Assembly (NCBI GenBank): GCA_934133155.1
Contig: CAKPAT010000003.1
Coordinates: 1 to 23,739, forward strand
Length of the DNA: 23,739 bases
DNA from: an uncultured Bacilli bacterium
GTDB lineage: Bacteria > Bacillota_I > Bacilli_A > RF39 > UBA660
Direction of reading: 5' to 3'
Shown piece by piece: positions 8,070-17,579 of the stretch (position 1 is the stretch's first letter; each line of letters starts with the position of its first letter). The notes beneath the pieces were generated by a model, which did not search any database, had not been told where the DNA came from, and saw nothing but the letters and a program-made list of their open reading frames with translations. The position numbers and the translations under genes were made by a program.

Positions 8070-9536
8070 ATGATGGAAGATGTACTATTAAACCAAATAG
8101 AAGAAGTAAAATATTTAACTCAAGAAAATACTCCTAGATATAGATTAATAATGAAATTCCTATTCAATAAATATGAAGAAGCCGAATACTGGCTATATAA
8201 AGAAGAAATACATAAAGAAGTTCAAAAAAGAATAGAAGATTATACTGAAGAAGAATGTGAACGTGATTTAGAGTTTCTATTAAACAATGGGTCAATAACA
8301 AAACTTCAAGATACTCAAAACATAAACACGATAAACGATTTTAAATTTCATAACTTTCGCTATCAATTAACAGATAAAGCTGTTGTCATAGAAAGAATGA
8401 CTATTGAATTAGAACAAATAGAAGTAAAGGTATCCTCATTAGAACCTAGGCTTTTTGAAAGAATAAATAATCAAATAAAAAAATTAACAGACATTTATAA
8501 TTTAGATGAAAGTGAAATATATGATTTATGGACTGATCTTATAAATGATTTTAAAAACTTAAATGAACATTACCAAGATTTTTTAAAGAAATTTCATGAA
8601 GCTAAAACAGAAGAATTACTGCAAAGTGAAGCTTTCTTAGAATTTAAAAGTAGCGTGATAAATTATATAAATGCTTTTATAAACAGTTATATAAAAAGTT
8701 CAACATCAATAAAAAATTACCTATTAGAAATAGATGAAGAAAAGACAGAATACTTAATGAACATGTTACTTTCATATCAAAAAAAGGCACCTAAAATTTC
8801 TGCTGATTTTGACTATGAGAAACTAAAAAAAGTAAATTATGGCAAATGGCAAAGCCTAAAAAAATGGTTCATTGTTAAAACAGGAATGAGTGAAGGGGAA
8901 AGATTACTAAACGCCACACAAAACGTCATTCAAAAAATATACAAATATGCAAGTTCTCTGATTGAACTTCATGGAAATATGATAAACCGTAAAGAAGAAT
9001 ATAAACACATCATTAAATTATTTGATAATTTATATAATGTAAATGATGCACATAAATTATCATCGGCTATATTTGGTATCATAACATGTAATCATTACAA
9101 AGTAGCACCTCAAACAAATACAGATTCTCTAATAAATAGTTATGAAGTAAAACCATTAGAAATACCAATCAGTACTACAAATAAAGAATATAAATTTAAA
9201 ACACAAGAAACTATTGTTATAGATAAGACCAGAGAAAAAGAAATAATCTTAAAACAAATAAAATTAGAAGAAGAAAAAAGAAAACAAAAAATCATAAATT
9301 TAATCAAAAACGGCGAGATAAAATTAATCAAAGAAATTAAACTAGATGAAATAGAAAGAAGATATACCCTAAACTTAATAGAAAAATATAGAGGAGAAAA
9401 AGGAATAGAGCCAGAATTTGGCTTCCCATACACCATAGAAGAAGAAAACGAAAAATGTCAAATAATATCACCAGATGGAGTATTTGAATTAAAAGGAAAA
9501 ATAATAAAAATAGAAGTGGGTGAAATAAATGGATAA
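8070..9536 (+). CDS. jetA: Wadjet subunit JetA (kleisin, DUF2397-like)
   Basis: First gene of a Wadjet system, 488 aa. JetA is the MukF-like kleisin that bridges the heads of the JetC SMC dimer and binds JetB. Residues about 14-45 read EVKYLTQENTPRYRLIMKF, which fits the opening of the DUF2397 family (YLTxExxxxYRxIMR). The first 100 residues look like a winged helix, the middle is long helices, and the C-terminus has a charged helix (about 385-430) followed by a beta-rich end (SPDGVFELKG) also typical of DUF2397. AGGAG (8061-8065) precedes two ATGs at 8070 and 8073; the second has the better 7-nt spacing. jetB starts 8 bp before its stop. Identification rests on the opening motif, the size and the following three genes. 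Confidence 0.85.
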   Translation: MMEDVLLNQIEEVKYLTQENTPRYRLIMKFLFNKYEEAEYWLYKEEIHKEVQKRIEDYTEEECERDLEFLLNNGSITKLQDTQNINTINDFKFHNFRYQLTDKAVVIERMTIELEQIEVKVSSLEPRLFERINNQIKKLTDIYNLDESEIYDLWTDLINDFKNLNEHYQDFLKKFHEAKTEELLQSEAFLEFKSSVINYINAFINSYIKSSTSIKNYLLEIDEEKTEYLMNMLLSYQKKAPKISADFDYEKLKKVNYGKWQSLKKWFIVKTGMSEGERLLNATQNVIQKIYKYASSLIELHGNMINRKEEYKHIIKLFDNLYNVNDAHKLSSAIFGIITCNHYKVAPQTNTDSLINSYEVKPLEIPISTTNKEYKFKTQETIVIDKTREKEIILKQIKLEEEKRKQKIINLIKNGEIKLIKEIKLDEIERRYTLNLIEKYRGEKGIEPEFGFPYTIEEENEKCQIISPDGVFELKGKIIKIEVGEING

Positions 9537-10716
9537 CATAGAAAAAGAAATGCGAGCCCTACTATATGACTTTTGGGTAACAAAAGATGAAAATAAGGAA
9601 CTCTATTATCAAATAAAAAACAATCAAAATAAAGTAAAATCCTTTATATCTAAAAATCTTGGAAGCAATTTAATAATTCATGATAGATTTATTAAACTAG
9701 AAAAAATACCGACAGTCATAAAATCAAATGCAAAATTAAATAACTTTGATACAGTCTTAGATTATGTTATCTTATCAACAGTACTATTATTCCTTGAGGA
9801 TAAAACAAGAGGAGATTATTTCATACTATCTGATTTAATTGAATATGCAAAAAATACAATGGTAACATTAGAATTAAATCACATCCCTGATTGGAATAAA
9901 ATGCAAGATAGAAAAAGCTTGTCCACAGTGATAAAGTTTCTTGAGGAACTTCAAATAATTAAATTAAAAGATGAAGGTAAGACATCATTTATAGAAAGTA
10001 AAGAAGCTGAAGCTTTATATGAAACTTTAGGTACATCAAATTACCTAATGCGTATGTTTGATGAAGATATAAGTGAATTTGAAAAACCAGAAGACTTTAT
10101 AAAAAGTGAATTCTCATCGCAAAGCGAAGAAAAAGGTGACATAAGAAGATATAAAGTTTTTAGAAATATCATATATACACCAGCATTATCATCGAAAGAT
10201 ATGACCATATCAGAATTAGATTACATAAAGAAAAATCGCAATTACATAAAAAATGAAATAGATAAAAATTTAAATATGTCAGTAGAAATCACTCATAATT
10301 TAGCTCTATTATATGATGAAGAAAACACTACAGAAAAAAACAATTTTCCTAATACAAAAAAATTAACAGAAATAGTACTTATGGTAAATACTAGAATTCT
10401 AAAGGATATTCAAGACGGCAAAATACCTTTAGATAGTAATGAGGTGGCTACAGTAAATGAAGCTTATTTTGAAAATATAATAAAAGAACTTAAGAAAGCA
10501 AATGCACCATATATTGGTAAAACATTATTAAAAGAAAATGAAAAGAAATTTTATAGCATGATAATAAATTACATGGAAAAATATAACATGATAGAAAAGG
10601 AAGAAAATCAAATAATCATATATCCAGTAATATCAAGATTAATTGGTAAAACAAAAGATATTGACTTAGAAAAAGAAACACAAATGAGTTTATTAGGAGG
10701 TAACAATGAATTATAA
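9529..10716 (+). CDS. jetB: Wadjet subunit JetB (KITE, DUF2398-like)
   Basis: MukE/KITE-type accessory subunit of 395 aa that joins JetA and the JetC heads. The opening follows the DUF2398 pattern: a helix ending in a FISKNLG segment (about 38-46), a short strand with RFIKLEKIP (about 54-62), then LDYVILSTVLLFLED (about 82-96) and a winged-helix region with RKSLSTVIKFLEEL. No enzyme motif is visible, as expected. Its ATG overlaps the jetA stop by 8 bp, and its own end contains the GGAGG site for jetC, so the three proteins are made by coupled translation. Individual sequence evidence is moderate; the genes on both sides make the call firm. Confidence 0.82.
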   Translation: MDNIEKEMRALLYDFWVTKDENKELYYQIKNNQNKVKSFISKNLGSNLIIHDRFIKLEKIPTVIKSNAKLNNFDTVLDYVILSTVLLFLEDKTRGDYFILSDLIEYAKNTMVTLELNHIPDWNKMQDRKSLSTVIKFLEELQIIKLKDEGKTSFIESKEAEALYETLGTSNYLMRMFDEDISEFEKPEDFIKSEFSSQSEEKGDIRRYKVFRNIIYTPALSSKDMTISELDYIKKNRNYIKNEIDKNLNMSVEITHNLALLYDEENTTEKNNFPNTKKLTEIVLMVNTRILKDIQDGKIPLDSNEVATVNEAYFENIIKELKKANAPYIGKTLLKENEKKFYSMIINYMEKYNMIEKEENQIIIYPVISRLIGKTKDIDLEKETQMSLLGGNNEL

Positions 10717-13700
10717 GGTAACAAGAATAGGACTACTTAACTTTTGGTATTTTGATGATGAAGAGTTCAATTTTTTCGATGGAAGGCTTTTACTTAGAGG
10801 CGGAAACGGTAGTGGAAAATCCGTAACAATGCAGTCATTTATACCTTTGATATTAGACGGTGATAAAAGGCCGACTAGACTAGACCCGTTTGGAACAAAA
10901 GAAAAAAGAATAGAAGACTACCTATTGGGTCCATCTGATGGTCAGCAAAAAGATGATGCTATAGGTTATTTATATATGGAAACATATAATGAAGAAAAAG
11001 ATAAATATATAACAGTGGGTATGGGTCTCCATGCCAGAAAAGGTAGACCAACAGATTTTTGGGGATTTGCCTTAAAAGATGGTAAAAGAATAGGCGTAGA
11101 TTTTGAATTATATAAAAGCTATAGTAATAAAGTTTTAATGACAAAAAAAGAACTTCGTGCAAATATTGGACCTGATAATCTTTTTACAGAAACTGCTAAA
11201 GAATATAAAACAATGGTAAATAATCTATTATTTGGCTTTAAAAATTTAGATTCTTATGATGAATTTATCAACGTTTTATTGCAACTTAGAAGTTCAAAAT
11301 TATCTAAAGATTATAATCCAGTAAAATTAATGAGTATTTTAAGCAGTGTTTTGCAACCCCTAACTGACGAAGATATAAGGCCATTATCAGATGCGATTGA
11401 AGATACAAATAAAACCAAAGAAAAAATAGATAATTTAAATGCTAACTTAAAAGCTATATCTAATTTATCCATCGCTTATCAAAATTATAATGAGATAAAT
11501 TTATATATAAAAGCCAAAAATGTAAACGAAGTGGCAAAAGAAATATTTTCCTTGAAAAAACAAATAACTGAAAAAGAAACATCAAAAGTAGCAACAACAG
11601 AAAGGCTTAAACAAATTGATAAAGAGATAGATAATTTAGTTAAAGAATTAATAGAAGTAACAGAAAAATTAAAAGCAACTGATGATAATGATTTGAAAAA
11701 ACAAACAGAAAAACAGAGCAAATTAAAGGAAAATATTAAGATAACTGAAGAAAAAATCAAAGAAATAAAAAAGCAACTTGAAACAAGATTTGATAGAGAA
11801 ACAAATATTCAAACAAATATAGCAAAATTATCAGATAAAATATATCAAAAAGAAACCGAAATCAACAGCTTAAAAGAAGATATTATCTCATTAAGCGATG
11901 AGGTAAACTTACCAGATATAATTTTAAATATTAAAAGTCAAGATATAAACTGCGAATATCTAGAAGAAAGAATAGCAAAATATAAAAATAAAATAAATGA
12001 AATAAAAATAAAATTAGAAGAAAAAGAAAAATTAGAAATAGAGCTCAGTAAATTAGAAGAAGAAAATGAAAAAAATCGAAGAAATTTAAATCAAAGTGAA
12101 GAAGAAAAAGAAAAAGGAACAAACAAATTAAAAGAAGAAATAGATAACTTTAAAGATAAACTAATACTTCTTGATAAACAAAGTAAAGTAGTAAAAATGG
12201 AAGAAAATACAAAAAGAAAAATATTTGATTTGATTAATGATTATAGTACAAACAATTATATTTTAGCCAAAGAAGAATATGGTAAAGAAGTAAAATATTT
12301 TGAACTTCAAACAGTAACAGAAAAAAGTAACCTTGAAAATAAATTAAAAAATGAACAAAATGAATTAAAAATATTAAAAGAAGAACTTGATACATTAAAA
12401 AATACATCTGAAATAGAATATATAGATGAAAATTTAAAAGATGCTGAAGAAAAATTAAAAGAGAAAAATATCCCGTTTATCCCGCTTTATAAAGTAATAG
12501 AATTTAAAAATAACGTAAAAGAAGAAGATAAAAACAAAATAGAAGAACTCTTGATTTCTATGAACATTTTAAATGCCAAAATTGTTCCTAATAAAAACTT
12601 GAAGGATATAAAAAATATAAAATCAGTATTTTTGAAACAAGGTACATATAAAAAAGACAACATATCTTTATATTTTGATATATTAGAAAACACCATTATT
12701 CCAAAAGAAGAAATAAAAAATATCTTAACAAGTATTAGTATAAGTGATAAAGAAAGTTTTTACATAACACCAGAAAAATATGAAGCAGATTTCTTGGTTG
12801 GATATTCATCAGAAAATTACAAAAGTAAATATATTGGAATATTAAAGAGAAAAGCAGAACGCCAAAAACAAATAAAAATAAAAGAAGAAGAAATAGAAAC
12901 TAAAGAAAAAATAATAAATAACTACAAAAATCTCATATTAGAAGTAACCGAAAAATTAGAAAATATAAAATTCACTCAAAATAACTTTCCGGAAAGTAAA
13001 ACTTTAGATAATATAAAATCAAATATCACAAGACTAGAGATATTAATAGATAAACTCTTCCAAGAAAATAAAGAAATAATAGACAAATTAAATAAAATTA
13101 ATGGTGACATAAAAATCAAAATAGAAGAAATAAATAAAGTGAAAGAAAATATAACAATACCACTTAATTTAACAAGCTATAAAAATGCTTTAATGTTAAT
13201 AGAAGAAATATCTAGGAGTGTAAGTGATTTAAAAAATAAATTAGAAAATAAAATATTCTTAGAAGAACAAAAAACAAGTAGTGAAAATTCACTAGAAGGT
13301 ATAAGAGATGATATAGATTATCAAAATAGTGAATTATTAGAGAAAAATAAAGAACTTGCAGAATTGTCAAGTAAAAAGAAAGCTATTGATGAAATTCTTA
13401 AAAATAAAGATTATCAAGAGCTCATTTCTCAGTTGAAAATCTTAACAGAAAGAAAAAATAAAATTCCTGACGAAAATGGAAAACTAAGAGAAGAAAAAGG
13501 AAAACTTGAAAATTCACTAGATAATATAAATGAAACTTTAGAAAACTTAAAAATATCACTCAAAAAAGAAGACTTGAAGTTAGAATTAACTAAAAAAATT
13601 CTTGAAAAAGAATGTGATTTAAAATATATATATCCAAATAAGAATATTGAAGTGAGTAAAATATTATCTGATTTTAAAAATAAAGAAAATAAAGATAAAA

Positions 13701-14755
13701 ATAAAGCATATGAAAATTATAATGACGCATTTAATAATTATAAACAGCAGCTTTTAGATTACCGTTTATCTACAAAAGAAATCTTTTCTGATATAGAAGA
13801 GTTATTTAAAGAATATGCAGAAAAAGGATTAGAAGAAAAAGAAATCACACAAATTCTATCATCTATGCGAAGACAAGACTTAGAAACAATTTATCAAGGT
13901 AAAAAATTAAATTTATTTGAACTGAACGCATGCCTAAAAGCAGCGGTTGAAGAAAGTGAGAATTACATTAGTACTCAAGAAAGATATTTATTTGAAGATA
14001 TATTATTAAAAACAGTTGGTAATAAAATAAGAGATAAAATAGAATCTTCTAGAGAATGGGTCAAAAAAATAAATAACATCATGAAAACCACACAAATAGA
14101 TAGCAATCTATCATTTGAACTAGAATGGAAAAGTAAAGTATCATTTACCGAAGAAGAGTTAGATACAAAAGAATTAGTAAGATTATTTAAAATAGACGCT
14201 GGACAATTAGAAAAGAAAGATAGTGAAAAATTGATAACTCACTTTAGAAGTCAAATAAAGAAAGAATTAGAATTTTCTGATAAAACAAATGAAAGTTATA
14301 CAAATATAATATTTAAAGTTTTGGATTATCGTAACTGGTTTGAATTTAAATTATATTACAAAAGAAAATCTAATGAAAGAAAAGAATTAACAAATAAAGT
14401 ATTTTCAATCCTAAGTGGTGGTGAGCGTGCTAAAAGCATGTATGTACCATTATTTGCATCCGTATATGCTAAATTATTAAATGCTAAAGAAGATGCTTTG
14501 AGGATAATTGCCTTAGACGAAGCATTTGCAGGAGTAGATAATTCCAATATTAGAGAAATGTTTGATATATTATCTCAGTTAAACTTAGATTATATTTTAA
14601 CGTCACAAGCCTTATGGGGTGATTATGATACTGTAAAAGAATTATCTATCTGCGAATTAATAAAAGATGAAACTCATAAAGCCGTTGCTGTTCGCCACTA
14701 TAAATGGAATGGGCACTCTAAAGAAATATTAGAAAAAAGTGATTTATATGTATGA
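10706..14755 (+). CDS. jetC: Wadjet subunit JetC (SMC/MukB-like ATPase)
   Basis: Motor of the Wadjet complex: an SMC-like ATPase of 1,349 aa that extrudes DNA loops to sense small circles. Head parts: Walker A GGNGSGKS at 32-39, ABC signature LSGGE at 1236-1240, and Walker B IIALDEAF with Asp1271/Glu1272. Between them lie two long coiled coils rich in Lys and Glu (about 265-585 and 730-1150) separated by a small globular hinge (about 588-725). Size and layout fit the TIGR02680-type SMC of type II Wadjet. GGAGG lies 5 nt before the ATG, inside jetB, with an 11-bp overlap. All ATPase motifs are intact, so the system is probably active. It ends with TGA, overlapping jetD. Confidence 0.93.
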   Translation: MNYKVTRIGLLNFWYFDDEEFNFFDGRLLLRGGNGSGKSVTMQSFIPLILDGDKRPTRLDPFGTKEKRIEDYLLGPSDGQQKDDAIGYLYMETYNEEKDKYITVGMGLHARKGRPTDFWGFALKDGKRIGVDFELYKSYSNKVLMTKKELRANIGPDNLFTETAKEYKTMVNNLLFGFKNLDSYDEFINVLLQLRSSKLSKDYNPVKLMSILSSVLQPLTDEDIRPLSDAIEDTNKTKEKIDNLNANLKAISNLSIAYQNYNEINLYIKAKNVNEVAKEIFSLKKQITEKETSKVATTERLKQIDKEIDNLVKELIEVTEKLKATDDNDLKKQTEKQSKLKENIKITEEKIKEIKKQLETRFDRETNIQTNIAKLSDKIYQKETEINSLKEDIISLSDEVNLPDIILNIKSQDINCEYLEERIAKYKNKINEIKIKLEEKEKLEIELSKLEEENEKNRRNLNQSEEEKEKGTNKLKEEIDNFKDKLILLDKQSKVVKMEENTKRKIFDLINDYSTNNYILAKEEYGKEVKYFELQTVTEKSNLENKLKNEQNELKILKEELDTLKNTSEIEYIDENLKDAEEKLKEKNIPFIPLYKVIEFKNNVKEEDKNKIEELLISMNILNAKIVPNKNLKDIKNIKSVFLKQGTYKKDNISLYFDILENTIIPKEEIKNILTSISISDKESFYITPEKYEADFLVGYSSENYKSKYIGILKRKAERQKQIKIKEEEIETKEKIINNYKNLILEVTEKLENIKFTQNNFPESKTLDNIKSNITRLEILIDKLFQENKEIIDKLNKINGDIKIKIEEINKVKENITIPLNLTSYKNALMLIEEISRSVSDLKNKLENKIFLEEQKTSSENSLEGIRDDIDYQNSELLEKNKELAELSSKKKAIDEILKNKDYQELISQLKILTERKNKIPDENGKLREEKGKLENSLDNINETLENLKISLKKEDLKLELTKKILEKECDLKYIYPNKNIEVSKILSDFKNKENKDKNKAYENYNDAFNNYKQQLLDYRLSTKEIFSDIEELFKEYAEKGLEEKEITQILSSMRRQDLETIYQGKKLNLFELNACLKAAVEESENYISTQERYLFEDILLKTVGNKIRDKIESSREWVKKINNIMKTTQIDSNLSFELEWKSKVSFTEEELDTKELVRLFKIDAGQLEKKDSEKLITHFRSQIKKELEFSDKTNESYTNIIFKVLDYRNWFEFKLYYKRKSNERKELTNKVFSILSGGERAKSMYVPLFASVYAKLLNAKEDALRIIALDEAFAGVDNSNIREMFDILSQLNLDYILTSQALWGDYDTVKELSICELIKDETHKAVAVRHYKWNGHSKEILEKSDLYV

Positions 14756-15986
14756 TGTAAATAAAGAGCTTGCGGACTATTTAAAAACAAAACAAGGCTT
14801 AAATAGATTAATAATTAAATTAAAAGAAAAATATATTGTAAGTTCCAAAACATCCGGAATAATTACCTTAAAAAACTTAACTGAAAAAGAAAAAGAAGAC
14901 ATCAGTAATTTACTAGGGAAAAATGTGAATGAAGATATTTTAAAAACATCATTCAAGGAAATAACTAAAAAAATAAATGAAGGAAAATATAAAAATTTTA
15001 ATTTTGAAAAATTATTAAATAATTATTTTAAAGGAAATATTATTACCAAAGCAAAACAAAAAGAGATAAACACTTTAGAAAAAAATGATTTTTATAATAA
15101 ATTTTATATTGAAAATCAAGATAAAAAACATTTAAAAGATTTAAAAAACATAATTGAAAAAGAAGAAGACATAAATAAATTGATAAAGCAAAAATATCGT
15201 AAAAATAAAGAAGGTTTAAGAAAAGAACTGGAAAACATTTTACTTCTTTTAGAAAATATCCCAGAAAATCCTGAACCACTAGCTGTATATGCATCAAATA
15301 CAGGAAACCCTCATTATCTTGATTTAAATAAAAATACGTGTAGTTTGTTTTTAAAAATTTTAGCAAAATTAAAAAACATTGAATACGAAAACAATACAGA
15401 AACAAAAATAAATGTACTATCAGAAATAAACGTCTATACAGATCCTTTATCTAACTTTGTAATTACATACAAACTAGAGGGAAATAAAATTCTAAACGAA
15501 TTAAGCAAGCACAATGAAATAGTTAACCTAAATTTATTAAATATTAAAAATATAAAGAATATCACTACAAAATCAAAAAAAGTATATATATTTGAAAACC
15601 CATCAATATTAACAGCATTAAAAGATTTAAATGTACCAATCATTATCACATCAGGTATTCCTAATCTATCTTTATATAATGTACTAGATAAACTAACCAA
15701 AAATAACATCCAACTATATTATAATGGCGATTTTGACCCGGAAGGATTAATAATAGCTGAAAAATTAAAACAAAAATATCCTAATTTAAAACTAATTTGC
15801 TACGAAAAAATAGATTATCAAAATTCTAAATCACAAGAAAAAATATCAGAAAGTAGATTAAAAAAATTAGAAAATATTAAAGCTGAAGACTTACAAAAAA
15901 TAAAAAATATTTTACTTAAAGAGTATTTGGCCGGCTACCAAGAGCAAAATTTAAACAAAATTGCAGAATATATGCAAAATAAGTAG
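14748..15986 (+). CDS. jetD: Wadjet nuclease subunit JetD (Toprim, DUF2399-like)
   Basis: Effector of Wadjet: a Toprim-fold nuclease that cleaves closed circular DNA once JetABC has reeled it in. Seen (numbered from GTG 14739): the Toprim acidic residue in IFENPS (Glu286) and the DFDPEG motif with Asp331 and Asp333, in the YxGDFDxxGL context of DUF2399. The N-terminal half resembles the partner domain of these proteins (GIITLKNLTEKEKEDISNLLG). Length (about 412 aa) is normal for the family. Start choice: GTG 14739 and ATG 14748 are both in frame and neither has a strong ribosome site; I prefer the ATG, which overlaps the jetC stop by 8 bp and suits coupling. The catalytic residues are intact. 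The Toprim form favours type II over type I, where JetD carries DUF3322/DUF2220. Confidence 0.88.
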   Translation: MYDVNKELADYLKTKQGLNRLIIKLKEKYIVSSKTSGIITLKNLTEKEKEDISNLLGKNVNEDILKTSFKEITKKINEGKYKNFNFEKLLNNYFKGNIITKAKQKEINTLEKNDFYNKFYIENQDKKHLKDLKNIIEKEEDINKLIKQKYRKNKEGLRKELENILLLLENIPENPEPLAVYASNTGNPHYLDLNKNTCSLFLKILAKLKNIEYENNTETKINVLSEINVYTDPLSNFVITYKLEGNKILNELSKHNEIVNLNLLNIKNIKNITTKSKKVYIFENPSILTALKDLNVPIIITSGIPNLSLYNVLDKLTKNNIQLYYNGDFDPEGLIIAEKLKQKYPNLKLICYEKIDYQNSKSQEKISESRLKKLENIKAEDLQKIKNILLKEYLAGYQEQNLNKIAEYMQNK

Positions 15987-15992
15987 TATAAT
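15961..15992 (+). promoter_or_regulatory. Possible internal promoter for the Nudix gene
   Basis: TTGCAG (15961-15966), 17 bp, then TAGTAT (15984-15989), with TATAAT overlapping at 15987-15992. It lies over the 3' end of jetD, so the Nudix gene could be expressed alone as well as by read-through. Confidence 0.4.
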
Positions 15993-16015
15993 TATATTAG
16001 AAGGAGATAATAAAA

Positions 16016-16465
16016 ATGAGAGAACAATTTTTATCATCAATATACATAATAATAAAAAATGACAAAGGAGAAATACTACTTCAAAGAAGGCAAGGAAGTA
16101 AATTATGGCCAGGGTTTCTAGCATTGCCTGCAGGACATCTTGATGGAGAAGAAAACGCCTATGAAGCATTAATAAGGGAGGCTAAAGAGGAGTTAGACAT
16201 TGAAATAAAAGAAGAAGATATAGTAGATACATTTGTTGTAAATAGAATAAATAAAACTCTTCCGCCATACTATGATGTTTACTTTGAAATAAAAAATTAT
16301 CAAGGGAAAATAAAAATAAATGAGCCAAATAAATGTTCAGAACTTATTTGGGCATCACCAGATAACCTTCCAAAAGATATGATAAAATTTGAAAAAATAG
16401 CCATTCAAAATAGAAAAAAAGGTATTACTTTCAGCACTATATATGTTGATAATGAAAATGAATAA
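16016..16465 (+). CDS. Nudix hydrolase
   Basis: Small pyrophosphohydrolase (149 aa) of the MutT/Nudix fold. The Nudix box is complete at the catalytic positions: Gly40-x5-Glu46-x7-Arg54-Glu55-x2-Glu58-Glu59; the trailing Gly of the consensus is Asp61. Preceding strands (SSIYIIIKN, LWPGFLALPAGHL) are typical. Substrates of the family are nucleoside diphosphates linked to another group, and the sequence does not say which. AAGGAG lies 9 nt before the ATG. The gene begins 29 bp after jetD with no terminator between, so it may be a fifth cistron of the Wadjet transcript, although a candidate promoter overlaps the jetD end. A long hairpin follows 2 bp after the stop. Confidence 0.9.
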   Translation: MREQFLSSIYIIIKNDKGEILLQRRQGSKLWPGFLALPAGHLDGEENAYEALIREAKEELDIEIKEEDIVDTFVVNRINKTLPPYYDVYFEIKNYQGKIKINEPNKCSELIWASPDNLPKDMIKFEKIAIQNRKKGITFSTIYVDNENE

Positions 16466-16467
16466 TA

Positions 16468-16524
16468 AAAAATGGGACTGTCGAGAAATTAGTAAAATAA
16501 CTAATTTACGATAATCCCATTTTT
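16468..16524. terminator. Long two-tier hairpin, probably a bidirectional terminator
   Basis: Outer arms AAAAATGGGA (16468-16477) and TCCCATTTTT (16515-16524) pair perfectly. Inner arms TCG (16481-16483)/CGA (16509-16511) and AAATTAGT (16486-16493)/ACTAATTT (16500-16507) pair around a 6-nt loop. Flanking A and T runs let it end transcription from either side. Its size and the GGGACTGTCGAG motif also resemble hairpins at insertion-sequence ends. Confidence 0.7.
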
Positions 16525-16743
16525 AAAATAAAGAAATTAAATTATGCGATTTTATGACGTCGCTTTTTCGGTTACAAAAAAACAGTGGTGGTCGAATGAA
16601 TTGATAATATTTTCATTTTTGTCTATTTGAAGTACATAAGTAATCCTTCCATATAGAAAGTTTAAGTATTTTCTGGGTTATTTATGTTAATTTTTATAAA
16701 TAGGAAATTAAGCTGTATTTCCTGATTTTTTACTAAACATTTA
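16523..16743. other. Degenerate spacer, possible insertion-sequence remnant
   Basis: About 220 bp without an intact gene lie between the hairpin and the Fic pseudogene. On the minus strand a 29-codon open stretch (16612 to 16526) reads IRPPLFFCNRKSDVIKSHN among others and stops at TAA (16525-16523), exactly on the T-run of the hairpin, as a real gene tail with its terminator would. I do not recognise the residues with certainty. A decayed transposase end is a guess from the layout. Confidence 0.25.
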
Positions 16744-17579
16744 TTAAAAATTACTTAATAATTTAATTAATCTTATATTTTTATATATGCTTTCTCTTCC
16801 TACTTTTTCATATTCAAGCAATCCTGCTTCTACTAAATTATTTAAATATGTAGTAGCAGTTTGTCTTGTTACTCCGCATCTTTCTTCAATATAACTAATT
16901 CTAGTATATACTTCAAAGAATAAAGAATCCAATAACTTATCAGAATAAATTTTAGGTAATTTAGTCATAAATTCTTCCTTATAAGATTCCATTTCGCCTT
17001 GAATTTGCTTAATTAATTCAATTGTATTTTTAGAAGTTTCTGACACACCTTTTAAAATATATATAATCCAATCCTCATAATTATTATTTTCCCTAAAATC
17101 AGCAAATAATTTATAATATTCACTTTTATTTTTATTAATATAATTACTTAAGTATAAAATCGGACTATCCAATAATTTATTTAATACTAAATATAAGACA
17201 TTTAAAATCCTTCCGGTTCTACACCATTCCCATCATAAAATGTGTGAATAGATTCAAATTGATAATGAATTAAAGCCATTTTAATTAGTGAATCAACTAC
17301 ATCATCATTTTCATTTATATAATCCTCAAGATTTCTTAATAAATCTCTTATTTCTTTTTCCTCCTGAGGCGGTGTGTAAATAACTTTGCCAGACTTACTA
17401 TTTATTAATTTCGTCCCCGGATTTTTTCTTATACCAGCATTATTGTGCTCAATCATTCTTTGAAGTTCTACTAAAACATTAGTTGAAATAAATCCTTTCT
17501 CTTTGATTATTTCGTATCCACGCCAAATAGCACTCCTATAATCAACAACTTCTTTAGCAGACTTATCCTTATAGCCACT
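16744..17579 (-). pseudogene. Fic-family protein, frameshifted and 5'-truncated
   Basis: Fic proteins transfer AMP or similar groups to target proteins. The remains read continuously as Fic: VVDYRSAIWRGYEIIKEKGF (upstream), EHNNAGIRKNPGTKL, VIYTPPQEEKEIRDLL, then the core IHYQFESIHTFYDGNG. There the frame breaks: two extra bases (GT, at 17222-17221) separate GNG from RTGRILNVLYLVLNKLLDSP, which continues in another frame to a C-terminal winged helix (CGVTRQTATTYLNNLVEAG) and the stop at 16744. An in-frame TAA at 17582-17580 closes the upstream side, so roughly the first 100 residues, including the inhibitory helix of many Fic proteins, are missing. The core also has HTF in place of HPF. The breaks within the motif make activity unlikely. 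Confidence 0.85.

Noticed and set aside
3573..14755. Mycoplasma genetic code (TGA as Trp), suggested by the AT-rich content
   Set aside because: TGA ends cotJC, jetC, the unknown anchored protein and the CmpB-like gene at their natural lengths, and Trp codons are TGG.
10959..15709. Open frames of 60-120 codons on the minus strand within jetC and jetD (for example 15043-15405 and 11485-11760)
   Set aside because: They are Phe/Leu/Ile-rich antisense shadows of Lys/Glu/Asn-rich genes, without ribosome sites or recognisable domains.
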